A DNA stretch of 64,000 nucleotides from Echinococcus granulosus (Eukaryota; Platyhelminthes; Cestoda; Cyclophyllidea; Taeniidae), in the NCBI RefSeq assembly GCF_000524195.1, contig NW_020170384.1:572360-636359 (forward strand), in the 5' to 3' direction. The translations under genes were made by a program, and so were the position numbers. Shown piece after piece: positions 26,824 to 37,986 of the stretch; the stretch's first letter is position 1; every line of letters starts with the position of its first letter. The notes under the pieces were generated by a model that made no database searches, was not told where the DNA came from, and saw only the letters and a program-made list of their open reading frames with translations.

Positions 26824-26986
26824 GACCCAAAATACGCGATGTTATGCCCAGTTTAAGGACTTGGAGAGAAGCTTGATCAAGGACGTGATTACGCATCGGT
26901 TTAAAGAAGATACCTCACTAAACGCTCGGAACTGTGATTCTTTATTCGGTGAACACGGCGAAAATCGAGTCGAAATTACATTGTAA
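26824..26986 (+). pseudogene. Possible second-EF-hand relic
   Basis: After an acceptor-like TTAATTCAACAG (ending 26820) the plus strand encodes FKDLERSLIKDVITHRFK and then EDTSLNARNCDSLF. This parallels [16 protein letters not shown] and [14 protein letters not shown] of the intact 33.2-kb gene with one residue missing in the loop. About 90 bp upstream, after another acceptor-like site, a different frame gives KKDSTNWSSNMRQL, a weak match to the first loop. Ligands are lost. Treated as a decayed copy; chance resemblance is possible. Confidence 0.3.
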
Positions 26987-27156
26987 TCTAAGCCGCAAAA
27001 CAAGCGTGTCTCTGGTTTATTCAAAAATAAACTTTAATTTACCTCACTCCCTAAAGTTTTCCAGATCTAATCTAGCATAAAGAAACTACATGACACAAGG
27101 GTAGCATGAGTTCTATATTATTCTAGCATATGCTAGCATCTTTGTAGACCGCAGCT

Positions 27157-27323
27157 CTAAAGGTGCACCTCAAGTTCTTTTGCGTTAAAAAGACCATCAC
27201 CGTCTTTGTCGTGCTTGGCGACGAAATTCCTGATGTATGGTTCCTCGATTCCTGTCGGCGTTCCTCGGTATCAACCGCAACAGAACCATCTTTGTCAACG
27301 GTAGCTAGGACTTCTTCTGCGGC
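27157..27323 (-). pseudogene. EF-hand pseudogene with deletion and frameshift between its two calcium loops
   Basis: Minus strand. One frame encodes AAEEVLATVDKDGSVAVDTEE, clearly helix 1 and loop 1. A deletion after this moves the rest into another frame, which reads GIEEPYIRNFVAKHDK and then DGDGLFNAKELEVHL before a TAG at 27157-27159. The second loop (DKDGDGLFNAKE) is fully canonical. The linker is several residues too short as well as out of frame. The expected acceptor phase at the 5' end is also lost. An AATAAA on this strand (27016-27021) remains about 140 bp downstream. This is the clearest dead copy: both loops are recognisable but cannot be read in one frame. Confidence 0.75.
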
Positions 27324-27837
27324 TTTTTGAATAAAAAGATGAAAAACTGAAGCAAAACGCCTAAATTTTGACACTACTGCGAATAGCAAAAGGCTACACT
27401 TGCAAGGACATACTGCAGGGTAGTCGCATGAGCTACAATACCCTTTATTTGTTTGTTCAAGACTGCTTTGGGACTTGTACGTGCGAACTCTACTGGACCA
27501 TTTCTTAGGTCATTGCAACTGCAGGAGCTAAGATTTAGTACTTTTGCTGTTCTCTTAGGCTTTTAGCAACTTATCACTTTTCACACGTATTTAGTTAGAA
27601 TATTAGTAAAATAACAACAGCTAGATAACTAGTTATCAGTCCCCTCTCCAGTTCAGTGAATGAATTTTTGTATATTTCCCAAGTATCCTCCTCGGTGGAT
27701 AAAAGAAACGCTTTATATTCCATTTACAAGAAGTTTAGCTTATGCAAACTTTTAGCTAATAACTTCTGAAAGTAGGACATGATTTTACTAAGTCATTTAC
27801 ACAAAAGGCCTCAAAACCTTCCCAAAAATTATTAGAG

Positions 27838-28023
27838 ATGCTTCCACTTAGAGTAACTCAAGTTGATGTCTACTGTGAAACGTCCCTAAATTACTTTAGA
27901 TTAGTAGAGGTGCAAGTTACGTTGGAGAATACACTCAAAAGTGTCATTGAACTGAATTTTCCTTATGCTCTTGTAAGTCCCCTACTTTTACCTGAGTGGG
28001 AAGATATCTTTGATAAGTGTTAA
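27838..28023 (+). pseudogene. Degenerate EF-hand-like open frame
   Basis: The frame starts MLPLRVTQVD, placing Asp after nine residues exactly as in exon 2 of the 33.2-kb gene, and continues to TLENTLKSVI (family [10 protein letters not shown]) and LLLPEWEDIFD (family [10 protein letters not shown]). A constant two-residue deficit is shared by both later blocks. All calcium ligands except the first Asp are replaced. The upstream AG is two bases, not one, before the first codon, so the usual splice phase is broken. Possibly a relic or a very divergent paralogue. Confidence 0.3.
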
Positions 28024-29710
28024 ATCCATCAAGGTAGAAAATAGAGTTAACCTGACCCTCCAAACACTCCTGGTTTAGGCAGCATTCTAGAATTAGCGTA
28101 TTTTTACTGTTAGCAACCGAACTTTTATCCTATTTTAGTGGAAAATGAACTAAAGATTCTAGTGGAAAGTAGCAACGAACGACACAGTCCAAAGCTTTCT
28201 AGTAGATCAAACAATATGGACTTCAAATTGGTGTCGATCTCTAGATTTGACAAGTTTCCAATCACTTGTTAAAAACTAATGGCAAAAAACCGATTCGCAA
28301 CTGTGAGAGGTTAAACTGATTTCCTTATAAAATGTAAATAAGTGTAATACCTCAATTTTCTAAAAACTGTATACTGCACCAGTCTCCCGGCCTTTCTTCT
28401 TTCGCTTCCGTAGCTCTCTTCTCCTACCAAGGGCAATGAACCATCCTACCTCTCCCAGGTGTTTAGCACGGTAGGCAGCAAAAGATAAAACTGTAGTCAC
28501 TAGATGCTCAGCAAATTTTGCGCATTGATTGCATAACAAAAGGTGTGCCATAAGTCGGTACTGACAACACAAACTCACTTGAAAGAAGGTAGGAAAATTT
28601 GTCTAAAGTGCTAATCATATCAATGAATTTCTTGAAGGCTTGAATATTACACTAATAAAAGGAAGTTAGGTACAAAGGACAGGAGGGAACTGGGGAAGAC
28701 AAACTTGTGATGCTGTGGTATTAATTTAACAAATAATGCCTACACTCAGGTTGCGCAACGTTTATTTCGACGTGTTACCTCTTCTTTGATAGCATGAATT
28801 ACCACGACTCAAGGCTGCGCATAACTTGATAGGAGTGCAGACATTTGCGAGATCATGGCATCTTTATAGTGATTTAGCATTTAAACAAGGTTTTTTTAAA
28901 TCTTTACAGTTCAGTTCTTTTCCGTTTAAATCAATGTTTAGGCCTCACATAGCGTTCAAATATCCACTAGAGTCCACTGCGTTAAAGCCATCTTTGCCAA
29001 TTAAATTTACGAAACCTCATAATTAAAAGTTCACTGTGATTTATAAAATATCATGTTAATACTTTAGTACTGCTTCAATTTGGTAAGTCAGAGAGACTAC
29101 TATGCAACAGCATGACAAAAAAGTGGTGAAATTACACAGACACTAAATCCACTGTATCATTAATATCCGATTCGTTTGTTCTATGAGACACCTGGTCTCA
29201 TTGAGGTTTGCGGCATCATTGGGGTGATGGCATTGTGAAAATCCGAATCTCTCATTTGATTGCCGATTCTGCCTTTATGGCGGTAAAATTTGCAGCCCTC
29301 TCTGAGATGTTATGCTGCATACTCTCTTCAAAAACATGCAAATTAAAGATAACCATTTTGGCATTCATCAAACGCTTGGTTTCTTTTGAACTCACCGCTA
29401 CCATGGCAAATTGTCTTGTGTTTATTGATCTACTAAAAGAAAAAGTGAGACATTGCCTAACTTCATGCACTTTTCTTGAAAAATGAAGCTGCGGAATCTT
29501 ACTCCTTCTAAGTTGTAAATCGCATCTAAATGTGATGAAGAAAGACTTTATTTACCCGAAAGGACAACTCATAGCTTTGAAAGAAATTCAAGATTTAGCC
29601 ATTTATAATTGAATATCATTATGCAGTAAATGATATATTTGAGAGGGAATAGATATCAAAATTCTAAGAATCACTTGTATCAGTAAAGTACTGATGACAT
29701 GCCATGTTCT
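28024..29710. other. No gene recognised
   Basis: AT-rich intergenic DNA. A start-plus-donor-like ATGGTAGCG|GTGAGT on the minus strand at about 29400 has 9 rather than 8 coding nt and no matching second exon was seen. Confidence 0.4.
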
Positions 29711-29915
29711 CTAAACTCGTGATTCCCCAAGAAATATTTTCGGTCCTTCGAAATTAACTCTGCCATCGTTGTTCATGTTGTATTCTGCAACGAACTGCTT
29801 CACAAAATCTCCACTGATTTCTACGTCTCGCAGTTCTTTCAAAGGCTCCCAAGGGTCAACTATGACCAAACCGGCTTTATCACTCAAATTTATGAACTTC
29901 TTAGCAAAAGATAAG
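29711..29915 (-). CDS. Divergent EF-hand family exon 2 (open frame, eroded calcium sites)
   Basis: Minus strand, acceptor CTATTTTCAG then one base and LSFAKKFINLSDKAG; stop TAG at 29711-29713. The exon is 205 nt, the same length as exon 2 of the genes at 34.7 and 36.6 kb, and in the same phase. Pre-loop helix FAKKFINLSD matches VVKELLKQLD; loop 1 is DKAGLVIVDPWE, keeping only position 1 and an acidic position 12; loop 2 is NMNNDGRVNFEG, keeping Asn1, Asn3, Asp5 and Gly6 but Gly instead of Glu at 12. The reading frame is unbroken, so it may still be expressed. A candidate first exon, ATGTTTCT with donor GTACCA at 30761-30768, is in phase but would imply an 845-bp intron and lacks a clear TATA box. 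It could equally be a young pseudogene. Confidence 0.5.
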
Positions 29916-32900
29916 CTGAAAATAGCTAAAATGGCCGTTCCTTATGACACTCTAGCTGAGGCACAAATACTGTGGTATGTTAAGTAGTGGTGAGGTTATG
30001 CCGACAATCCGAGCATGGGCTAATCTTTCATTTTGATCACCACTTTGACGACCCAAAGAATTGATGAACGATGACCGTTAAATTTTGACAGATGAATATA
30101 AGGTAATACTTGACTTAATTTGAGTGATCCGTTTCAAAAGACACCAAAACGAGTGGATTTGTTCCATTTTGGCCCTTATCTGTTTGTCACATTTTAACTT
30201 CACTCAAAGTCAATTAGAAGTAATAATTTAGTACTATCCATGAATAAGACTAAAGGATCACCCTGAATTCCTTTAAATTGCATAAATGCCTAGAAGAGAC
30301 TTCTTATATCTTTTGCGTGCCTATTTCGATGGTTTATTCCACGCTCCAATAAAGCTAAAGGGTTCACTACACGACATTCGACTTGCAGAAACCGCCCACA
30401 GGCCAGTGGTGGAACACTGGAGCTTGTGCGCAAATTAAATAACAGTGTACAGTGGTGAATAGGCGGGAGCGATATCCTTAGGAATTATGTCAAAAAGTGC
30501 ACAAAGTCGTTCTTGACTAAAATTTTTTCTATTTACCTGCCTCGTTTGTGTTAACTACTGAAATTATCGACCCTGTTTGTACATAAAATAAAATAACATA
30601 GAATGTCACATGGAAAGGATTCAGATTACTTTTTGAAACATAAATGTAAGGTTAGATGACCAAAACGCAGTATTTGGCCTCAAAAGGAAATATCGAAATG
30701 CTTTAATAGCGTAAAAGTCTTATGATCTTCCAGTAAATGTACAGCATGAGACAAGCTGGTACAGAAACATTGTTTGAATGAAGTACCACTTATTAACTAA
30801 ATGCTGCTAAGTAAATATGATACCTATTGGGGGGGGGCTGGTATGTGTGAAACGATGAGGAAAAATCCCACTTTATGGCAATGCCGTTCACCCAGAAAAT
30901 TTGGGCTAACTGCCGCGGTACGGGTCGTGCTCAGCCGCGAACGACAATTTAAAATTCAACATATTTTGGACAGCTTCCTAATCCCAACGTATTTCTTCAG
31001 CGTCGAATGTCTTGGCCAGTCAATTCCATGATTTCCTAAGTGATCATTTTCTAAGATGGTGGACTCAGCATCGTGGCAGGAAATGTAATAATACGACATT
31101 GCAAAGCTCATCTATTTATTTCAATCCGTTGTGGGATGCCGATCTACTCTATAGTAGAACTCCGGACACGAGGTCGTACACAAATTTCTTGGTGTGAAAG
31201 CTTTTTTAGAGGTTTGTACGTTTTCGTTGCAAAAATTCTTGCAGCTTTTCTGCAATTTTTTGCCTCTTGTTGCGTTAAAAGTATACCATTGTAGTTTTTG
31301 AGTAAATTATATTAAGATTATTTCTCCTCAATTTTAATTTGATATTTTAATTACTGAAACTGTTGAGAGAAATCACGCTAGAATTATTCCATTTGCATAC
31401 ATACCTCGAAAATTATGCAATCGAACATGATTATCTTTGCTGTATTTTTCATATTTTTAGGTCTCCGGTACCTATTTTGTAGATTTGGTGAGAGCATTAC
31501 GGCCACTTGCAGAAGTGAGAGCGTTTATTTAATGATTATTTCCCATTTTACGCCATAAAAGACGCACACTTTGTGTCTTCGTAGCAAGTTAACGAAAAAA
31601 GGTGTCCAAAATCCATCGTCTGAAGAACCTGCTTATTAGGCATTCAAAAGGAAATAGCTTGCGGATTCTTTCATTTAGTGACCTCCAGTATTCCAAGCGC
31701 TTTTAATACCTGTCTCCTATTCTACAAGGTATTAGTTAAAACAAATTGCTAGTTGTTTAGAAACAAAAATCAGATCTCCAAAGGTATTTATAAAGAAATT
31801 TTTTGTGGTTGATGACAAATAGGTAATGTCCCAAATGCACAGGTGGGTTGGACGCTATAACTAATGTCTAAAAAGCGGCGAAACAAGGTGTGATGGCTCT
31901 GACGACGTATACCAACCCGATTGCCGAAAGTAAAGTTAAACCAGATTGTGCAACCAATGTTTATATGAATTCATCTTCTTGCAATCTGTGCCACGGGACA
32001 TCATTTCAACGTTTGGCTAGCATTTCTAGGACTTGGAAAATAATAACTCTCTTTTGATGCTCCTTTAATCGCATAAAAAAGCATTTCCTTCATAAAAGGA
32101 AAGGTATTATTCACTGGTACTCACCACCTTGATGATAAATGGGCGCCAACAAACCTTTTCCGATTTACCTAGCGACTAATGTATTAAGTTTGTAAAAAAT
32201 TATGATCCCTTTTAACGTTTTTATTTTCACTGTTGAATCTCTGGCACCTTACAACTGCCAATGTATAAATCCTGCATTTTAAAAATTTGATTCGGTGACA
32301 AATCATCATTTCATTTAGAAAATACATTTAATCTCTCTTTTTCTTCTTGCATTTCTCCAGTAAACAAAAAAGCCTGCATTTAAATTTATTTGCATGGAGT
32401 ACTCTTGTCCAAATATATTTTATCGGGTCTTCGTAGACAGCTTTGAGCTGATTTCAGAGAATACATGCACATGATAATCTTTTAGCTCGATTTTTTGGAT
32501 ATCAATGTTTAGTCAATAGTTTATCTTCATAAATTGAAGATTTTAACCTCAACACCGGTCCCGCAGTATCTTTTGATCTTTTGTCAAGCCTAGTGTTTCT
32601 AGGCGAGTAATCTTTTCCCACAGCCTTAAATGTGAGTCTGTGCATGTGATACCCAAATCTTCAGTTTTGTTTTTTGTAACAAAAGTTTTAATTTGTGCAA
32701 GTATTCGAGGGTGTGGCATTCCTCAGCCACAAACAAACATTTGGTTGTCTATACGCATCTTATGGCAAGTGTGGTGGGTTCACTTAGTTTAAAAAAATAA
32801 TGCGACACTTATGAAGACTACATCATTTTTTGCGTTTTATTTCCTATGTACCTCAAGACATATTTTTTTGAGTTAAGCTACTCATTACATCTCAAATAAA

Positions 32901-33155
32901 AAATCATTGGTGGTGTTATTTCAGGGACCAATAAGTTTTTTGCGCATTAACCCATTAAATGGTGCCGACAAATATGACTAAATGTCAGAAAACAACATCC
33001 AAGTGTGCAAATAGGATAATTTTCATGCTAGATTTAGTTCACACAAAGGTAGTAAGCTTCAAATGCTTCGAAATACAATGGAGGTAGGAGAGGCCTTCAT
33101 GAGGCATCACTTGAAACAACAAAAGTATTTTGTGAAAAAGCAAAATAATTGTCCT
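29916..33155. other. Very AT-rich stretch without a supported gene
   Basis: Contains a G8 run at about 30829-30836 and, from about 31.2 to 33.1 kb, long T- and A-rich tracts with stops in all frames. A plus-strand frame ending at 31031 (LTAAVRVVLSRERQFKIQ ... QSIP) weakly recalls the EF-hand family but was not considered sufficient. Confidence 0.4.
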
Positions 33156-33161
33156 TTTATT
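33156..33161 (-). terminator. Polyadenylation signal of the 33.2-kb EF-hand gene
   Basis: AATAAA on the minus strand, about 65 bp beyond the stop codon at 33226-33228, a normal distance for a short 3' untranslated region. Confidence 0.6.
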
Positions 33162-33225
33162 AGCATTATCCAGCATGCATTATCACTTGTAGGGCATTTA
33201 TAGTACTTGAACGTTTTTTTTTAAA

Positions 33226-33548
33226 TTACAAGCACCCGCAAGAAGCAAGGAAATCCTTGAGTTCTTTCAAATTGAGTTGTCCATCATGATCCTTATCATG
33301 TTCATTGATGAATTCTTGAACCAGTTTTTCGTCGAGTCCAGACTCACCGAGAGCTGCCAGAAGCTCCTTCGTGTCAATTGTTCCAGAGCCGTCTTTGTCC
33401 ACAGATTGGAGGAATGCTTCCACCGCTCTTAAAGCAAACCCGCCAAGATTTTCAAATTAGCAGTGAAATTTTAAAAACAGTAGTAAAAGCATAGAAGCAT
33501 TAAGAGGCACAGAAGGAAGCAACTGCGAACTTCGACTTACGAAGGCAT
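33226..33548 (-). CDS. 8-kDa EF-hand calcium-binding protein, canonical, 69 aa
   Basis: Two exons on the minus strand: 33541-33548 (ATGCCTTC, donor GTAAGT) and 33226-33427 (acceptor GCTTTAAG, stop TAA), separated by a 113-bp phase-2 intron. The protein begins [12 protein letters not shown]. Site 1 is residues 13-24 ([12 protein letters not shown]) and site 2 is 47-58 ([12 protein letters not shown]). Both have full oxygen ligands, Gly at position 6 and Glu at 12, so both should bind Ca2+. The C-terminus ASCGCL has two Cys. Size and sequence match the 8-kDa calcium-binding proteins of flatworms, soluble cytosolic Ca2+ buffers or sensors. The start is fixed by the 8-nt exon shared with paralogues, a TATA-rich palindrome 45-67 bp upstream and an AATAAA downstream. 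It lies head to head with the gene at 34.7 kb, 1.2 kb away. Confidence 0.92.
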
Positions 33549-33592
33549 ATTGGTTGTAGATAACAAGGTCGAGAGTGCTCTCTCAATCCTGT

Positions 33593-33615
33593 GATATATA
33601 TGCATATATATATAC
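33593..33615 (-). promoter_or_regulatory. Palindromic TATA element of the 33.2-kb gene
   Basis: A TATA-rich block whose core, 33595-33610, is a perfect 16-bp palindrome centred on TGCA. It lies 45-67 bp upstream of the ATG at 33548, where the other family members have their TATA box. A CCAAT on the gene strand (gACCAATggt) lies at about 33675-33681 within a CACGC/GC-rich stretch. Confidence 0.5.
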
Positions 33616-34022
33616 GTCGATTTGCTAATGGAGTCCAATCACCTGCGGGCACGCACGCCCACCTCTTTGCGCGCACCATTGGTCGACTGGTACGAGTGAG
33701 TGGATTGACCTTGAGTGTAATCTGGCACTGACGCACATTTTCTGGTGGTTTAACAAAAGCGGTGTTTCTGCTTTGCTACTTTTATAAAATGCACGTAAGT
33801 TGAATAAGGCGATTTCGACTGTAACAGTTGTACTGTTTCCATCAGCTAGTTTATATCATTATTCTTCTTGGTTTCTGTTAAGATGGACAGCCATCAAAAC
33901 ACGTCTAGATCATTTAAAATACTCAATTTTTACCCAAAATATGCTTAGAGTATGAGATAGAGTGCACAATTTACAACTCCGGCTAAAGTAAGCATCGAGT
34001 TTTAATGTCTTAAATATGCAGA

Positions 34023-34120
34023 CAGCCGTCCACCACGCCTGGCGTCGCGCACATTGGAGCGCTCGAGGCGACTTGGCGCACATCGGGCGCGCTGTGTGAG
34101 CGCACAGCTTCCTTGTGCCC
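34023..34120. promoter_or_regulatory. GC-rich island between divergent EF-hand genes
   Basis: About 100 bp of strongly CpG- and GC-rich sequence, with repeated GCGC, CACGC and GGCGC words and an ATTGG, in otherwise AT-rich DNA. It sits between the head-to-head genes at 33.5 kb (-) and 34.7 kb (+), 470 bp from one start and 610 bp from the other. It resembles the CACGC/CCAAT-rich proximal promoters of the family. It could be a shared regulatory element or the promoter of a lost copy; a minus-strand open frame across it looks like a composition artefact. Confidence 0.3.
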
Positions 34121-34733
34121 TGCAAACACCATTAGCACACAGCCAATTTACCGACTGATCCTCCCTTTATGGCATGAGTAGCGTGCGGTTTCAAGCGCTA
34201 GTCGAAACACCCTCGTCTAACTTCATTCATCTACAACCATGTGAATGTGTGCTCCTACTAGGACACATAAATAGAATTATCTTTATAATACTATCTAATG
34301 TTCGGGGATCTGGCTTACTGAATGAAGTGCACCTCCAATCGTGATTAATTTTCTTAATGTTTAGTGCATAGCGAAGTACTTAATGAAGTGATCGCTACTC
34401 TAATGGACCTGTTGCTTGTATTATCGTTGGGATTATTGCCAAATGTAATCGAAAAACTTAAGGATTTGACAGCCAAAAAGACCCGTTGGATTTTCAAATT
34501 GACTCTGAAGAGTAAATAAATCTGATTCACGGGCCCACGGCTGAGCAGTTAGGGTTATCTTGCGTGCTTTTCACCTAACCTTGAATGTGCTCCTCTTCAT
34601 ACTGACGGCGTGCGGCAAGCAACCAATGAAGCGTTAGCAGGTGAAAGTGTCGACCTCTGTAGAATATCTTCTCTAACTCACTGTGCATTATCAAGAATTA
34701 GCAAGGCTTTTCAGCATACGATCAAGTCACAGG

Positions 34734-35024
34734 ATGCCCTGGTAAGTGCTATCTGTAACATTCCATCTTTTCCTTTATTATCACTTCCTGAATGGGCAAT
34801 AAACCCTTTTTTGTTTTAGCTCGCAAACCGTGATGACTTTCTTGAAAAGAATCGACAAGGATAGCTCCGGTACAATAGATGCAAGGGAGCTCCTCGAAGC
34901 TCTAGGCGATTCTCGTATCAAGGAGGAACAAGTTCAACGTTTCATCGAACAATATGATAAGAATAAGGATGGAAAGCTAGATCTTAGCGAACTTATGGAC
35001 TTCTTTGAAAGCATTGGTTTGTAA
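34734..35024 (+). CDS. 8-kDa EF-hand calcium-binding protein, canonical, 70 aa
   Basis: Two exons: 34734-34741 (ATGCCCTG, donor GTAAGT) and 34820-35024 (acceptor TTTTGTTTTAG, stop TAA), with a 78-bp phase-2 intron. The protein begins MPCSQTVMTFLKRI. Site 1 is residues 15-26 (DKDSSGTIDARE) and site 2 is 49-60 (DKNKDGKLDLSE); both keep all ligand positions. It ends FFESIGL. Two residues before loop 1 and the MPCS start are shared with the gene at 36.6 kb, so these two are closest relatives, placed tail to tail 1.6 kb apart. A CCAAT lies at about 34622-34626, but no clear TATA box is seen at the expected distance, unlike its paralogues, and no close AATAAA was found. The likely role is Ca2+ buffering or sensing in the cytosol. 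Confidence 0.92.
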
Positions 35025-36620
35025 TTGTTTAAAATTATCTATTTTTGTCAATAACCAACTATTTCATAGACCTTCTCCTTTTATTGTGCTCTTTGAAAGG
35101 GAAGGGATAAACAAATAATTAAATAGGTAGTTATTTAGCATACTTCCACTGTAAACCTCGTTGGTCTTGGTGTTTTTACTGAGTGGACAATGCTTTGTTA
35201 ATGGGTACGTTCAATCAGTCTTCTGAGAAACTGATTTATTTTTGTTTAATAGTAGTGTTACATAGCTGAAAAGTCTAAAAACACCTTTTTTAGGTTGTTT
35301 CCATCCCGCCATTTAATGATTAGATTCTTTGTAAGGTTTATTTGTTAGGCATGTCAAATGTGTGATAAACTAAGCAAAAATAAGGGAAGAATGACTGAAA
35401 TTAAATCGAATTGCCCAAAAACGAATTGTAGATCACCACCGGTTACGATCACGAAGATATTGGCATCAAAAAGTAATATAGAAGCCCAGAATAGTAATGC
35501 TATCATCTCATTTGAAGAGAGCTCGAATTTAACTGGTTTTTACAATTTCATAGAAAGTTACTCTTAAAGAGCGAAATTGCACAAAACTGAAGGACGTGGC
35601 ATTTTGTTTTTCTCCTACGTGAACTTGCAATATTCACGCCAGCGCGTGAGCTAGGAGGGCACAAAATCAACCTTCTTGTGCATCGTGGTTTCTCACTTCA
35701 GCGAATTACCTAGAGTGCAAAATGGGCCACTTTGGTGCATTTTTCATTCTCTTAATAAAAGCTTGATCTACAATTTGATATGTCGCGATGCATTTCTATA
35801 AATTACATGTCTGCACTCAGAAATAGCGTCATCAACTGGTTGTGTGGATCTACACCCATACTATGCTTTGGATCGTCTTTTACGTAAGATCTTTGACAGA
35901 AAACGGCACTTATCAATCGAGTCACCGGTGAAGAGACACTCGGATTTTTGCTGCTTCATTTTGACTGGAAAATCTACAGTGAGAATAATTTAGGGAAAAG
36001 GAATGAAATTAGGGAGACACGAATGATACTGAAATGTCATTGTCTTGAGATGCTATCTAGGCCCAATAACTTGCTCAGTTCGATAGTAAGCCTGCGTGGG
36101 GAGCTACAACATGCCTTCATTTGAATAACTTCCATATCATTTGACTAATTCTTCTAAAATGCACACCTCTATTCCTTGCCAAATCTATGCTTGGAAAATG
36201 AATGAGAAATGCCCGTTGGAGATACTTAATGTTTCCCAAATGATGCAGTTGCCCAATACACCATGGAACAGCGACTTGACTGTAATAACCTCTATACTAT
36301 CACTAGTCTAGTTTCCACCAGATATCTTAAAAATAGCCATTTTCAATGCACCGGTATTTTTAGTCAATTAAAATGAAGATACAATTAGTGCTCCAAGTCT
36401 CCTTTGAAATCGTGGCAGGCCGAAGTAGTGTGGAAATACATGTATTGGTAATGTAGAGAAGAGCTGGAAGACCATGCTCTGGGGCTCTAAGGCCAAACGG
36501 CGGGGGCAGAATCGACCACGTAGTTAAACAAAGTATCAAGCCACAAAATTATTTCAGAAAGTAGAGCCTTTGGAAGTGTTTTTAAAAAATGTGATGTACT
36601 ATCAAGAAATGTTCGAATGC
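35025..36620. other. Intergenic between tail-to-tail EF-hand genes
   Basis: Holds the 3' regions of both flanking genes. No canonical AATAAA close to either stop was seen; an open plus-strand frame at 35358-35567 has no recognisable domain. Confidence 0.4.
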
Positions 36621-36947
36621 CTAGAGACCAATACTACTGAAAAAGTCCATTAGTTCGTCGACATTCAGCTCTCCATCACCATTCTTGTCGATTTTTTTGA
36701 TAAATTCTTTCACTTGTTCCTCTTGTATATCGTCGCAGTTAAGTGCAGCCATGAGTTCTTTGGCACTGACCGTTCCTGATCCGTCTCGGTCCAACTGCTT
36801 GAGCAATTCTTTGACTACTTCTGAGCTAAAATGTACAATTTAGCCAAAATTGACTCATCGTTGAGGTACATTCATCTAAAAGCAATGAAATGTATAAGAG
36901 GAAGAAAACTTGTGACAGTTTAAAATGAATCTGGCTCACCAAGGCAT
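36621..36947 (-). CDS. 8-kDa EF-hand calcium-binding protein, canonical, 70 aa
   Basis: Two exons on the minus strand: 36940-36947 (ATGCCTTG, donor GTGAGC) and 36621-36825 (acceptor GTACATTTTAG, stop TAG), with a 114-bp phase-2 intron. The protein begins MPCSEVVKELLKQL. Site 1 is residues 15-26 (DRDGSGTVSAKE) and site 2 is 49-60 (DKNGDGELNVDE), both canonical with Gly6 and Glu12. It ends FFSSIGL. Length, exon-2 length (205 nt) and N-terminus match the gene at 34.7 kb, indicating an inverted duplication. Upstream there is a TTAAAAG in place of a strict TATA (about 36984-36990) and a CCAAT on the gene strand at about 37029-37033. The likely role is as for its paralogues. Confidence 0.92.
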
Positions 36948-37846
36948 GAGTTTGTATAATGAGACTACCCTAAAATAGCTCTCCTTTTAACCGCCAAAAC
37001 ATGTTAATTAATATACACGACAATCACCATTGGTTTGCTTGATTGTGTGCGCAGGCCTGTAAGTGGTGATTTGCAGGTCAAGGTGTGAAGAGACGAGTCT
37101 GAGTGTAGTAGTGTTGCCACTACTTTGAAACTGCATCTAACCATATGCCATCACACGATTACTTAGCAGGACGCATACGTTAACTGCCAAAAGAAGCTAC
37201 CTATATATGCTCAATTTCCTTCAAGCTATTCAAATCCAACAAGCAATCATCAGAAGTCTTTTCTGGTGCCTTGAAAATGGGACACAGTTCATCGTTTGGC
37301 AATGGTGTTTAGTTTTTTAAACTGATATAATTACACACCTGACTAATATGTGATTTTGTTTATATGATTGCTAAGTTTGGAGTGTCGCACTCTAAAGACT
37401 CTGAAGGCTTAGGAACTTCACAAATTCTCTTATGTAGTAGCAAGTAAAACTCAAGTGATTGTAGAAGAAAATGGGAAAATTAGCACTATTATTTATGTCT
37501 TTTCAGTTTAAACCTGAAAAGACTATACTGTCTCGGTATAAAACCAAGAAATTCAAAACATGCCTAGATTTTTCCCGATTGTATATTTAGCACTGTCTGT
37601 GTACAATTCCAAAGAAAAACGGCTCGATTATAACAAATCTCGTGTAGTTATCAAAATGTGATTGGACCGCTCAGGGTAGTACCAACTTAGAAATTTTCAG
37701 CCATTTTCTATAAATTCATTCGACAAAAAGTCAAAGATATTTAGAAGTCCTATTCTCTATAGCCGTCTCATAAAAACGGATTGCTGCATGAGAAGTGAAT
37801 ATTTTTGGGCATCTCGGGGGCCAACGCTAAGGGTAAATCTCCCTTA

Positions 37847-37986
37847 TTAGCCCAAGACAAACTTTTCATCAGCGTTTTTATCGACTAATTTTACAGGTCT
37901 CCTCACTTGAATTATCTAGAAGCTTCGCCGAATCCACTCTGTCAGATTTATCCATATCCAGCTCTCTCATTGATTCTTCAACTGCT
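37847..37986 (-). pseudogene. EF-hand pseudogene with lost acceptor and frameshift
   Basis: Minus strand. The frame AVEESMRELDMDKSDRVDSA aligns without gaps to [20 protein letters not shown] of the 33.2-kb gene. At the exon border the acceptor AG has become TG (CCTTTG), so it cannot splice as before. A stop TAA follows; in the next frame KLVDKNADEKF is a decayed second loop before another stop at 37847-37849. No first exon was found. Loop 1 keeps Asp1, Asp3 and Ser5 but lacks Gly6. Confidence 0.65.

Noticed and set aside
30801..31031. Plus-strand frame LTAAVRVVLSRERQFKIQ ... QSIP as another EF-hand relic
   Set aside because: Attractive helix match but no recognisable loop in either half and several offsets needed; below the standard used for the listed relics.
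33910..34125. 71-codon minus-strand ORF across the GC island
   Set aside because: Composition effect in a CpG-rich regulatory stretch; no domain or splice context.
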